From assembly GCF_037975245.1 (NCBI RefSeq), contig NC_092568.1, positions 6,052,501 to 6,116,500 of the forward strand: DNA of 64,000 bases, read 5' to 3'. The notes beneath the pieces are model-generated. The model saw only the letters and a program-made list of their open reading frames with translations, did not search any database and was not told the origin of the DNA. Shown here piece by piece: positions 43,021-54,448 of the stretch (the first letter of the stretch is position 1; every line of letters begins with the position of its first letter). Source of the stretch: Apostichopus japonicus. Its lineage: Eukaryota > Echinodermata > Holothuroidea > Aspidochirotida > Stichopodidae. Made by a program: the position numbers and the translations under genes.

Positions 43021-44190
43021 TCTGGGGATTGGAGGGCACAGGTGGGGATGGGAGGGAAAGGTGGGGATTGGAGGGCACAGGTGGGGATGGGAGAGTAAAG
43101 GTGGGAATGGGAGGGTACAGGTGGGGATGGGAATGTTCATATTGGGTTGAAAGGGTAAAGGTGGGGATGGAAGGATACAAGTGGGGATGGGAGAGTAAAG
43201 GTGGGGATGGGAGTGTACATATGGGGATGGAGGGTACAGGTGTGGATTGGAGGGCATCAGTGGGGATGGGAGGGTACAGATGGGGATGGGAAGATAATGG
43301 TGGGGATGGGAGTGTACAATTGGGGATGGGAGTGTACAGGTGATGATGGGCGGTACAGGTGGGGATGGGAGAGTAAAGGTGGGGATAGGAGTGTACAGGT
43401 GGGGATGGAAGGATACAGGTGGGGATGGGAGGGTAATAGTAGGGATGGGAGTGTACATATGGGATGGGAGAGTAAAGGTGGGGGATAGGAGTGTACAGGT
43501 GGGCATGGGAGTGTACAGGTGGGGATGGAAGGATACAGTGGGGATGGGAGGGTAATAGTAGGGATGGGAATGTACATATGGAGATGGGAGGGTAAAGGTG
43601 GGGATGGGAGGGTACAGGTGGGGATGGGAATGTTCATATTGGGTTGAAAGGGTAAAGGTGGGGATGGAAGGATACTAGTGGGGATGGGAGAGTAAAGGTG
43701 GGGATGGGAGTGTACATATGGGGATGGAGGGTACAGGTGTGGATTGGAGGGCATCAGTGGGGATGGGAGGGTACAGATGGGGATGGGAAGATAATGGTGG
43801 GGATGGGAGTGTACAATTGGGGATGGGAGTGTACAGGTGATGATGGGCGGTACAGGTGGGGATGGGAGAGTAAAGGTGGGGATAGGAGTGTACAGGTGGG
43901 GATGGAAGGATACAGGTGGGGATGGGAGGGTAATAGTAGGGATGGGAGTGTACATATGGGATGGGAGAGTAAAGGTGGGGGATAGGAGTGTACAGGTGGG
44001 CATGGGAGTGTACAGGTGGGGATGGAAGGATACAGGTGGGGATGGGAGGGTAATAGTAGGGATGGGAATGTACATATGGGGATGGGAGGGTAAAGGTGGG
44101 GATGGGAGGGTAATAGTAGGGATTGGAATGTACATATGGGGATGGGAGGGTAATAGTAGGGACGGGAATGTACATATGGGGATGGGAGGG
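43021..44190. repeat. G-rich minisatellite with 497-bp higher-order duplication
   Basis: The basic unit is about 19-21 bp, of the form GTGGGGATGGGAGGGTACAG. A block of about 497 bp is repeated almost exactly: the marker TGTTCATATTGGG is at 43134 and again at 43631, and the stretch 43201-43488 recurs at 43698-43985 with an identical reading. Runs of three or four G in regular spacing give strong G-quadruplex potential on the plus strand. The long frames in several phases are artefacts. Confidence 0.93.
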
Positions 44191-44595
44191 ATCCGGAATG
44201 AGTGGCTTCAGTGCAAGCAGTTTAGTCATTTGTAGAGAAGGTCAATGGATTGTGCAATATTTGGAGGAAGGTACAGTATCATCTGAACTTGTAAATATCT
44301 AGATTCCTACACATTGGTAATTAACTCATAACAGTAGACAGTACTATAAATGGCTGCCAAGAAGAGACAGTGTTTATATAGTATACAGGACTTTGAACTG
44401 AACTGATAAGATTTAAGCCCTTTATATATTCATAGTCACAACTACTTGCCCATATGTGTTTGCATTGCAAGGCATAAACACTGCTGGTGTGTCACCTATT
44501 TACTGGGATTCCAGATTACAACTCTGTCAAGTCATCTTGATGTAAATGTCTCTATGAATGCTTCATTATGATTGGTTTACCAATTATAACATTCT
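44191..44595. other. No gene seen
   Basis: Unremarkable intergenic DNA. Confidence 0.5.
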
Positions 44596-45115
44596 CAAAC
44601 GTTTGTTAGCTCAGATGTATCTATGTCACTATGTGTAGCTGTTTAGCTGTGGTCCTCAGTTGTTCATGGTGTACACATGTCCAGGCCTTTGTGACATAAA
44701 TCTTAAGTATCATATAATTATAACGTCTTTTATAATGCTGATGATACTCAACTTTATGTTATGTTTAAGCCATCTCATGATCATGGCCAATCTTGTATTA
44801 AAACACTACAAGCATGTATTGTTAAATATTATTAATAGTGATTGGATGAAGAGCAATTTTTTGAAACTGAATTATGCAACAACTGAATTTATTCTTTTTG
44901 GATCATGTAACCAACTGTCAAAAATAACCATACCTTTCATAAATTTGGGAAATTCAGAAATAACACCTGTGCCATAAGCAAGAAATCTAGGTCTGATGTA
45001 TGATGCATCCATGACATTAAAGCCACACACTAATCCAGAAAGAACTGCATTGGCTTCCTGTTACTTACAGACTTGTTTTGAAGCTAATGCTGATTGTCTG
45101 TGAGTCTTGTCACAA
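44596..45115 (+). pseudogene. CR1/L2-type LINE reverse-transcriptase fragment
   Basis: A decayed RT is readable across frames: QLFMVYTCPG, then the catalytic ADDTQLYVMFKPSHDH, then SDWMKSNFLKLNYATTEF, ILFGSCNQLSKI and RNLGLMYDASMTLKPH. It then jumps to LHWLPVTYRLVFKLML, the conserved region beyond the thumb, so an internal stretch is deleted. The catalytic A-D-D is intact, but frameshifts and stops make it non-functional. Confidence 0.75.
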
Positions 45116-45165
45116 TGTGGAACATGTTACCACTTGAAATCAAGATGGCTGAGAGTGTCACCTCC

Positions 45166-45533
45166 TTAAAGGGTGTGAAGACTCGCGCACAAAGAAACGT
45201 CTAATGCCGGTAATCTGACCTAGTTTCAAATGAGGTGTAACAGAAGTGTTAGACACCACCATCGATCCCAGAAAATACACACACAGCTTGTTACCGTTGG
45301 TAATTAGACACTAGTGTACGGTCAGTACATACAGCTGCAGTCAATACCCACAGCACAGTGTACAAAAAATACAGCGATGGACATCTCAGGCCAGCTAAAG
45401 ATAACAAGGTATCACGTTTCATTACTGTCTACCTTTTGTAGCGACAAGAGAAAAACTTCACTTGCAAGCAACAGAAAGTTAACTTTTTAAAGATGGCGGC
45501 ACGCTGTTTGGGGCGAGTTTTCAACGTCTTTAA
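45166..45533. mobile_element. TTAA-flanked MITE, family A, copy 3
   Basis: It has the same ends and orientation as the copies at 4402 and 33313, TTAA at 45166-45169 and 45530-45533, 368 bp. It sits just right of the LINE fragment. Confidence 0.88.
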
Positions 45534-48500
45534 AAAAAGACTTAAAACTAACCTTATGCCCTTTTCTGCATGGATATGGACATACATTATACATCCATTG
45601 TTATTTATTGCTATTATTACTATATGCTTTGTGCGAGTTTGACCATGGAGCTATTACCGAAATAGCTCCATGATTTATTAAAGTCAACTGTTTTTCTTAA
45701 GCAGTCAAGGAAAGGTTAACTGCCAGAGGGTTTAGCTCTGTGAAAGGCATATACAGTGTGAAAATATGACATCTGTATATCTTTTGTGTCCAGAGGATAA
45801 TAGTCGAACTGCTATAGCATTATGTCCTAACCTTGAATTGTTGGATGAAATACACAGTCTTACACACCTAGATGCGTTGTTGTCAGCATCCAGACTTTAC
45901 CCCCTGCAGTGGTGTAACCATGGTAACACTTCCATCGTAGTAACTAGCTTTATGTGGAGGAAGGAATATTTGCCATACCAAACAGTAGGTCAGTAATTTT
46001 AAAGCCTGGTATGGGAACGAATATGATTATGATAAATCAAAAAGCAGAAACCATGTAAACTTAGTATCTCAAGAAGAGAAGTTTTAGGAATGTCTGCTGG
46101 AGCACTAAAACTGTCAACTCCTTTTGTGATCAAAACCTCAATGCACTTTGTATCTCGTTTCTTTGTTCACATGAACATTCACCAGGTGCTTGCTTTTGCG
46201 TATGTAAGCATTATAACTTATGTTGGGAAGTATGGTTCCAGTGCCCTTCAATATACATCTATTTATACCAGTGAGCCCCCACCCCCCCTCCCCTTGCCAA
46301 ATAAAGTAACCAACCCCCACAAGAAAAAATGTAATAAGAAAAGAAAATGAAAAGAAAATTTGTCAGGGTTCTAATATGACAAAAGAAATTGTCATTCAAG
46401 GGTATAAAATGATGTAATTCATATTGCTATTAGTCCTTTACATATTCATCATACAAGCTGCCAGCCCATGTACAGAGCCAGTCAATTCAAAGGTACATCC
46501 TATTTGTTGAAGTAATAGCTTTCAATACTCAATGAATTCATCTACAATGCCAGTAAATAATTAGCAGGAACTCATAAGTTTCAGATGTTTATTCCAAAAT
46601 TTTAGAAGATAAAAAGAAATCAGAAAACATTTAATGTGTTTGTGGTATCTGGTTCCTCAATCCCTTCCCGAGCTCCCTCAAGAAAAATAATTAATCTGTG
46701 TTTACTACTTTACCGTGATCAGATCCTTTTGCTATTTCATGCATGTCTTTTAAAAGTGGATTGGATATGGATGCATATATTGCAATGGTTACTCCTTATA
46801 CTTTCTTGATTGTTGTTAAATGTAATCAATATTGCTTGCAAATATGCTACAAGGTCACATAATGGCTTTTAAATGTCATCCTTAAAGGGGTTTGTCTCAC
46901 TTAGACATTTAAATTATAGGAGTAAAGGTAATTTCTATGGAGATATGTCAATTGGACCATTAACAAAAAGATATTAATATTTTTCTGTCAGTAGAATTTA
47001 GAATACAAGCATACCACATAGACTTTGAAAAGGGCTTTCAATAATTCCAAATTTGCTTTTGTTAGATAGCTAGAGTTACATATGCCAGCTGAATTTCATG
47101 AAGATTCACCCTACTTGAAAGTATTAAGTTTTTCAGTTAACTGCGTAAGACTTGATTGGACATGTGATGTTCTTAAGGGATGCTCCATATGTTTATCTTG
47201 AAAGTCCTGAATGCATAGCTGTATGTTGGTTTCCATGGTTACATGTTGTTATGTTAAGGATAGGATTAGGAGACAGTGGGATTTATATTCCTTGTATGCT
47301 CCCTCACTCATCTGCTGTAACAATAAAAGGCATCCATTGCAATGAAATGAAGCAAAATCTATCACCAACAATTACTTCTTTTTCCTCTAAGAATCTGGCT
47401 TTTGCTTAAATTTAACCCAAGATGATAATAATAGATGCAGCTTTCATTTTTAGTCAGTAAGGTTTAAAGATTTAATGTTGTATAACAGCACCCTCGCATG
47501 TGAGCAACACTTTTGGGCAATTTTAACAAACCTATTCCTGCTAAGGTAATAGACCTAGAATTGGTCTAATTAATTCAGTCAAGTAGATGCTACGCTAAAT
47601 AATTTATTTAGCAACTAATTGATCAGCGCAGATAGTTTTCATGAATATCATTAAACATGTACAAATGGATAACTGGCCTTTTTAGACTTTTTCTTAGATA
47701 TTTTTAAACTTATATAGTTTAGTTAGTGAACTGTATATTTTGCTTTCAATGAACTTTTGATGTTACATAGCATCATGGAAAATGTACCAACTTTAATGGC
47801 AAAAATGTAGTTTTGCTTGCCTGACATTCAGAGTACCAGATCTCTTATCAACAGTGTTGGGCTGTTAGGTGATAAAACCAGATCCAAACATGGTTAACAG
47901 CATCCATTGTAAAATGAAATAAGTGATTAAAACATGACAATACAACCTAATGTTACATTCATTGTGAAATGAAGAATACAAAATGATGTTATATTGTGAC
48001 AAATCAAAAGTAGAAAAGGGAAAAAGAGAGAAGCTTTCATGAGCCATCATGCATTAGTTAATGCTTCAGTTTGAAATAATTAGAGTACTAATTAAGTAAC
48101 TTTGTATAAGATTTGCCTCCAAAGAACTTTCATTTGCTTTATTTTACAAAATTTCAATTTCTGTCCGATCTGAAGAACTCTTTATATGATGTACAGAAAG
48201 TCAATTTTTGTAAATCCTGAACAACGCATGACGACCTACTTCAATTGTCCTTCATGTTAACAAATGTAAATAGGGAAGAATGTGTAATTATTTTATAATT
48301 CTTATCAATTGCTTTAAGAGTGTAACCATTTTATTGTTGCTAAAGAGCAAAATCCCTGGTGATCTTAAAGAAGATTTCAAGTTTTAGTTTACAAAGAAAT
48401 TACATATTTTGTATGGTTTATGTAAATTGTTATGAAAAGAGAGTGGCATATATGATATCGTACTGGACTGGCTATATCCTAGGTATTCAACTTGTATGTA

Positions 48501-48842
48501 TAAATGTATTATCCTTTGTAACCATATGCCTTTAGTTTTATATGTCATTTCTGTTTGTGTTTCTGCTAGAGTTGTTTTTCAAGTTACAGGTTTGGGCATC
48601 TCCTTGGTATCTTCTGTTGCTGATGCTTGTGCATAGTATTGTATTGATACTGACACATCAAGACTTGAGGTCTTGTTTAAATTCTGCTAAATATGCTAGG
48701 AAGCAGCAAAATGGTCAGCTATAGTCAGTAAAAATTCTATCATCATCCGGGAATAATTTTGAGGAGTAGCACCCCCAGAAAACAGTTTTGCAAATATATG
48801 AGGGTGGTAGAATTTATGAACTTTACTTAATATTAGAACAAC
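45534..48842. other. No gene recognised
   Basis: AT-rich intergenic DNA. A 76-codon frame at 45766-45996 (MTSVYLLCPEDNSRT...) has mixed composition but no recognised relative and no clear splice sites. A TTAAAGGGG word at 46883 could be one end of a TTAA element, but no partner end was found. Confidence 0.4.
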
Positions 48843-49390
48843 TTAAAGGGACAGTCCAGTGGCAGACAGTTTGACAATTAAACGGAAAAGAAAAGTATTC
48901 CACACTGTTAGTTGGAAATCTTTAATATCTTGTCCTTAAATCGATATATGGTTGATTGAAAGGAATATTTTTTCCTTGGAGTACATCACAATAGGTCGTA
49001 TGTGATGTCATACTGTCAAGTATAATCCTTCAAAAGATTGACTTTTTCTACTTGAATCTTATTTTTACATTATATCCTTTAAACCTGATACATTTGGAAT
49101 GTTTGCATAGCTGCCAAGATTCTCTTTATTTAGAATTTCATCAAAATACAACTTTTTGTAGAAATATAATTTCCCTCTGGGAATTAGTGAGTTAAATAAT
49201 ATAAAGAAATTTTCATACACTTTTCAACTGACCTACTGTGATGACATCATTCACACTGCTGTTGCCAGATACATTCACAAATTACCACCAAATTTGAAAA
49301 ATGCTGTAAGGATGTGGTTTTGACCTGTGAAGTTTGGGCATTTTTTATTACAAGATCATCATCAGCCAAAATGGGATATCCCTTTATAAA
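48843..49390. mobile_element. Possible TTAA/T2-type MITE
   Basis: The left edge TTAAAGGGACAGTCCAGTGG has the look of T2/Kolobok MITE ends. A weak inverted counterpart, GATATCCCTTTATAA, lies at about 49375-49389. The interior shares words with 20040-20345. Ends are imperfect, so borders are tentative. Confidence 0.35.
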
Positions 49391-50478
49391 AAAGAAGATG
49401 ATTGGATTGGGATTAGGAGAGGGTGGTGGGGGGATTAATCTGGGTGGAGAAATTTTGGAAGGGGAAATCACGTAAAAGCATGCTTCCGCTACTGGTGTAA
49501 ACACATTACTGTTATAATTAAGGTACCATTTAATGACTTTCTCACATTATAGGTCAGAAATTTCATGATTTCATAAATTAATAATGCAAATAGAGTCCAG
49601 GAAAGAATACCTGAATATCTCATTTAAATAACAGCCAGGAATAATGATGGTATGTCTCCTCCCACTGATCAACTCTTAAACGTTGATGTATGCATGTGTC
49701 CAGTAGAGCTGCTGATGGAAAGAATTTGTGCATATTGCAATTATCACACGCTTTGGCTAAATAATGGTGTTATAGCACCTCACAATGAGTAACTAAAATA
49801 CTGCTGAAATAAATAATTTCACAATTGGAGAAGCGTACTTAAGCATAGGTGTGATTTAAGGGAAGGTAAGCTGATAGTTCTTTCAAGTTTGCATTCCATT
49901 TGAGAATTGATGAAGTAAGTGTTCATGCCGTCTACTTTGAAGAAATGCTTTTGCAAATGTGTTAGCATTATTTTATATTTGTTTATATTCTACTAAAACT
50001 AAGGAAATATAATTACTCTGAAGGATTTAGATAAACTAATTTATTACAAACGTTTACTATAGGAATAATGAGTAAGCAAGTCAATTCAAAGAGATGAATT
50101 TTTTTTTAGATGAAATAAATAACAAATTATTAACGTTTGACATGTTGTTAAAAATCATGGAAATATTGATTCTTGGTGCCTTTTGAGCAATTGACTTTGT
50201 TATGTTCATGTTTGTTGTTTGTTTTTCTCTTACTACTGCATTTTTCGGCAATTTTCAGATTTTTATTGGTTGTTCTTCTCTGTGTCAAGATTTGAGTTAA
50301 GATAAACTACCTTATGGTCAGTGCAGTATCCTTTGGTCTTTCTTTAAGCTGGCATTAATTTTTTTTACGTTCTTCCAAGATTATGGGATGTCGATTAAAG
50401 ATGCCAAATACAAATGAAACCTGCGGACTGGTGCTGTTCTAGCTTAGTACTGGTGATATATTACACAAGTAATAATAC
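49391..50478. other. No gene seen
   Basis: AT-rich intergenic DNA. A short G-rich run lies at 49400-49445. Confidence 0.5.
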
Positions 50479-50700
50479 CGGTGTTGTGGCCAAGTAGATA
50501 AAGGCATTTTAAGCAATCGGGAAGTTCGATCCCCGGCCAGGTCAAAGTAAGATAGATTTTTCATCCAAGAGCAGTCAACGGTTTTCCCATCTGAAATGAC
50601 TTTCTAAATTAGGAGGATAACAAATTTGAGATAAAATGTTGAATTGGAAGCCACCGCACATGAACCTAAGCTGCTTGTGCTTGACTACTTCATATTTTCA
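50479..50700 (+). mobile_element. tRNA-derived SINE-like unit
   Basis: It has a Pol III A-box-like TGGCCAAGTAG (50487-50497) and a B-box-like AAGTTCGATCC (50523-50533) at tRNA spacing, followed by a non-tRNA body. The tRNA part cannot fold into a good cloverleaf (poor acceptor and anticodon arms), so it is a SINE head or tRNA pseudogene, not a functional tRNA. The right end is uncertain. Confidence 0.55.
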
Positions 50701-51355
50701 TTAAAATTTGCTGAACATAAGTAACTGGACTGTCTGGTTTTGTGGGGTACGTTTTATCTTATGGTTGCCATTGAACAAATTATTAGTTTAATTTTTTTTT
50801 TAAATTGTCAATGTTGTTCTTATGATGAGAATTACAAATGTGGTGTATTTTATATTGGTTCTAAATCATCTGACAGAAAATAAATGTGAAAGTTACTGCT
50901 CAAGCAGTGCAGAAATATATTTTGATGAAATGAAGAAAAAAAAAAGGACTTTATTTTCTATTTCTTTATTGTATTACTCTACATATATCATTAACTTCAG
51001 AATTTCCAATAATTTGGACATTGTGTCTCACAAGAAAGTGTAACTGGATCCTTCTATGTCTGACTGGTCTGTTTCCCTTTATATGTCTTTCGTCTCAACA
51101 TAATGGCCTATGGAATTTTATTTCAATAAATCTATTTGACAGCCTACATGTAAACTATACAGCAATGTCTTTTCCCTCAGCAGGATCAATTTGTGATGCT
51201 CCAAAATGAAAGCCAACACCATAAATGATAGAAGTGCAGATAGCAATAAATCAGCATTATTTTTGGTTTCGATGATAATCATAACCTTTGCATTCATGAT
51301 GGCGTATGTATGGGTGTATATACGTGCGTGTGGGAGTGTGTTTGTTACGCCCAGC
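50701..51355. other. No gene seen
   Basis: AT-rich intergenic DNA without recognisable genes. Confidence 0.5.
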
Positions 51356-51800
51356 TTGTAAACACAAAATCTCAAGAAGGGAAGGTCAGACCAATTTCGT
51401 ATTTGGTGTGGAAGTACCACATTGAGTACAAGAAGCTTATTGTTTTTGGTTGAGGTCAAACATCATTTGGGGTCACCAGGGGTCAAATTGTGAAAATTTT
51501 GTAAACATGATATCTCGAGAAGGAAATCTTTGGCAGACCTCATATTTGGTGTGAAGGAGTACCACATTCTGTGAAAGAAGCCTATTGTTTCTGGTGGAGG
51601 GAAAAGGTCATTTGGGGTCACCAGGGTCAAATTGTGAAAACCTCGTAAACACGGTATCTCAGTACTGTAAGCTTGGGCATACCTCATATTTGGTGTGTAG
51701 GAGTACCACATTGAGTTAAAGAAGCCTATTGTTTTTTGGTGGAGGGAAAAGGTCATTTGGGGTCATCAGAGGTCAAATCGTTAAACCCTTGTAAACATGT
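51356..51800. repeat. Tandem repeat, units of about 135-145 bp, about 3 copies
   Basis: The markers TCATTTGGGGTCA (51473, 51608, 51753) and CATATTTGGTGTG, with GTAAACA...TATCTC between, recur in order. Units are diverged, so the array is old. Confidence 0.8.
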
Positions 51801-54111
51801 ACACCCTCACTAAACATTACGCCAGATTCATGAATAAAACTGCTCATGTTACATCATCGAAACTACAATGCATTTTTGCATTCTGGTTCTTTTTTATTGT
51901 CTGATATGGTTGATTAATTGTTAACAGGTTGGCAAATTTTACATGTAACATTACATTTGAACAACAAATTGTTCTATATAGCACTTTTAGGCTTCCTTCA
52001 TAGCAGATAGCCAAGGGCCACTAGTAAAGCCACTCATCAGGATGTATTATAACTATTTCTGCAAAAGGAACCTGAACTTCAAAACATTTGGTCATCATTA
52101 ATTTTGATATCCATCTTTCTACTTCAGGTTTCCTCTCCCCACTTCCCAGAGTCCCACCCACCCGTCCCCCACTTCCCCACTACATATCCCCTACGCTATG
52201 CACCTGCGGTTCAGCAAGTTTGGTCATAGAAGCACTGCTGTACCACATTACTGAGCTGGTTACAAACATTTTACTTCTTTTATCTTTCGATGTTGTCCCT
52301 ATTTGAAGTTGGGTACCGTTTTCTATGTGTGGAAGTACGTAATAGCGGAGTAAGAATACGTCACTTGTATTGGTTGAGTTTATCAGGTTAGTTCTAGATT
52401 TAAACTCTATGCACCCTCAAACGCACAATTTTGGGTTTTGTTTTCGAGGCACCTGTGATTTGACGTAAGAATGTACCTCTGAGGATTTGTCTGATCAATG
52501 TGTGAGTTTCTGCTGGTGGTTTGGAACAACTTATAATAACTTCAATGATTAGCTTTTACTGAAACTTTCCAAAAATAAGTATATCACGTAACAGGATTGC
52601 ACATATATTTTTAAATTTCGCAGAACATACTCCAATATTAAACGCATATTAAACTGTTAGGTAACGATCTTGTGATTGCCATTATTAAATTTTTTTTTAT
52701 GAATACAGTTTGTTACGATGGTTGTGTTTACGACGAAATTTTTACAACTTCATCATTGTGCCATAGCTACACAAAGTAAGCTCAAGCTGAAGTTACTAAT
52801 ATAGCCTGGCTAGTAGTACAACACTGAACTAGTACTAGCCTAGGCCTACTAGGCTACATTAAGTACAGTTACAAATACAAGGAGGATACACATATCTTCG
52901 GCCTAGGCCAGTATTCAGGAACAGTAATTTGTTGGCCAAGCCTTAATTATGCCTTGTCCTAAGTTAATGAAACAAATTCAACATTGCCAGAAAGTTGCCC
53001 AGATGTTGTTTTCATCTAGCAGGATTTCATTTGAGAAAAAGTTATAAACATGTTTCTTGTTTAGTTGTAATGTATGAGTAGGCTACTGTATGTATATTTC
53101 CTCCCCCTTGCTAAGAATTTTACTGAAAAAGCGATTGACATATTGCTCCACTAGTCCATCCAGTAGCTGAATATAAGTTTGTCACTTCATTGTGCATGTT
53201 ATAGATTTATAAGAAGTAGGTAGGATGGGAAGGTATTTGTTACTCGCCCATGTGAATTTCAGATGTTTATCACAACGTGCTATATTTTGTTGTAAAGTTA
53301 ATCCATCAGAAATTGCATGCCCAGAGTTTCATCAAATGTATTATTTCAAAGTACCTTACATAGAGATGAACCTGAAGGTAAGTCAGTGCAGAAGATATAT
53401 ATCATTTAGAGAAGGAATACATTTGATAATGACCTTGCAATTCAAAGCTTTCATGTAAATAGCCCAATTGTAAACAATGCTAGTTCTGGTTTCCAAGATT
53501 ACTGGCAGTTCCCAAAAGTATCCTCAGACATCGAAGAGTCTTGAATTACATAGTAAGATGTATAGATACAAACAGTCTCTGAAGGAAGACCATTAAATGC
53601 TTGTTTAAATATGAAAAAGTTATCATTATTTGACTTTCTAGCATAATTGTGGTCAATACTGATGCCATGTTACATCCCACATTGTACTTTTATGGTAAAA
53701 TCGTTGAATGTGTAAAAGTAAGAGGGCCTGACATTTCGATCCTAGCAGGATCTAAAATCTTTGAAGTGTAACCCTTTCCTTAACTACTTTTTCTTCTAAA
53801 CAGAGTTACACCTTATTAAATTTTTCCAGTGTGGGTGAAGACTTTATTTTTAAAGCTAGTATGGTTTGCTGAAGCAGTAATAGGTTTTGTGTTCAAGTAT
53901 GCTTTGGAAACCTTGTTTTCATCAAATTTAAATGAAAATAATCTTGCAAAAACATTTATATTCTGAAGGGGTATATCACATACAGTATGCCACAAAGTGT
54001 CTATCAGCAAAGTGACTGATTATCTGTTTTCATTTTTGCAGATGTTTAACAGAGCTTGGTGGATGATCAAGTTGTCTCTTTTAGCTGTCCTCTAAAGCAC
54101 AAAGCTCCACA
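51801..54111 (+). promoter_or_regulatory. Upstream region of ABCB10, possible promoter and untranslated exon
   Basis: No coding exon is seen. Around 52320-52470 several CG dinucleotides and an inverted CCAAT (ATTGG) lie just before a possible donor (GACGTAAG near 52464). A good acceptor (TTTTCATTTTTGCAG) ends at 54041, 70 bp before the ABCB10 start codon. A spliced 5' untranslated exon is therefore plausible but unproven. Confidence 0.3.
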
Positions 54112-54448
54112 ATGCTAGTAAGATTACTAACATATCACCATGTGGCTTCATCACCGTTTCTATGCACGTTTAGAAGGAATGCTGGATCCCTCTTATCTGT
54201 TCCCTTAAAGTTACCCTCTAGAAACTTTGTGAAATTGTCAAATTTTGCAAATGTGTTAATACAGAGAGGGACTGTCAAAAGCATCAGAAACAAACCAAAT
54301 GTCTTTCTTAATTTTACAAGATGTAGAAAATACACATCAAAACCACCTGAAAAGGTGGTGAACAGTGAAAAGAAGGCATTATTGCCCAAAGGGTCAGAGG
54401 TCACAAGATTGTTATCCTTGGCCAAACCTGAAAGATACAAACTATTTG
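54112..54448 (+). CDS. ABCB10 exon 1
   Basis: Starts at ATG 54112 and ends before GTAAGT. It carries the mitochondrial targeting region (many Arg/Lys/Ser, first acidic residue near position 80) and the sequence [14 protein letters not shown], typical for the entry of the transmembrane domain. It ends in phase 1. Confidence 0.9.

Noticed and set aside
43021-44235. Long open frames on both strands (up to 292 codons) reading like Pro/Ser/His or Gly/Trp repeat proteins
   Set aside because: They fall entirely in a G-rich minisatellite whose unit is close to 21 bp; several frames are open at once, and there is no start context or splice signal.
45766-45996. 76-codon plus-strand frame as a gene
   Set aside because: No recognisable family, splice sites or promoter. 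Kept only as a note in the intergenic entry.
46883-47140. TTAAAGGGG word as the end of another TTAA element
   Set aside because: No inverted partner end with TTAA could be found to the right.
50479-50545. Functional tRNA gene
   Set aside because: A and B boxes are present, but the acceptor stem and anticodon arm do not pair properly; a SINE head or pseudogene is more likely.
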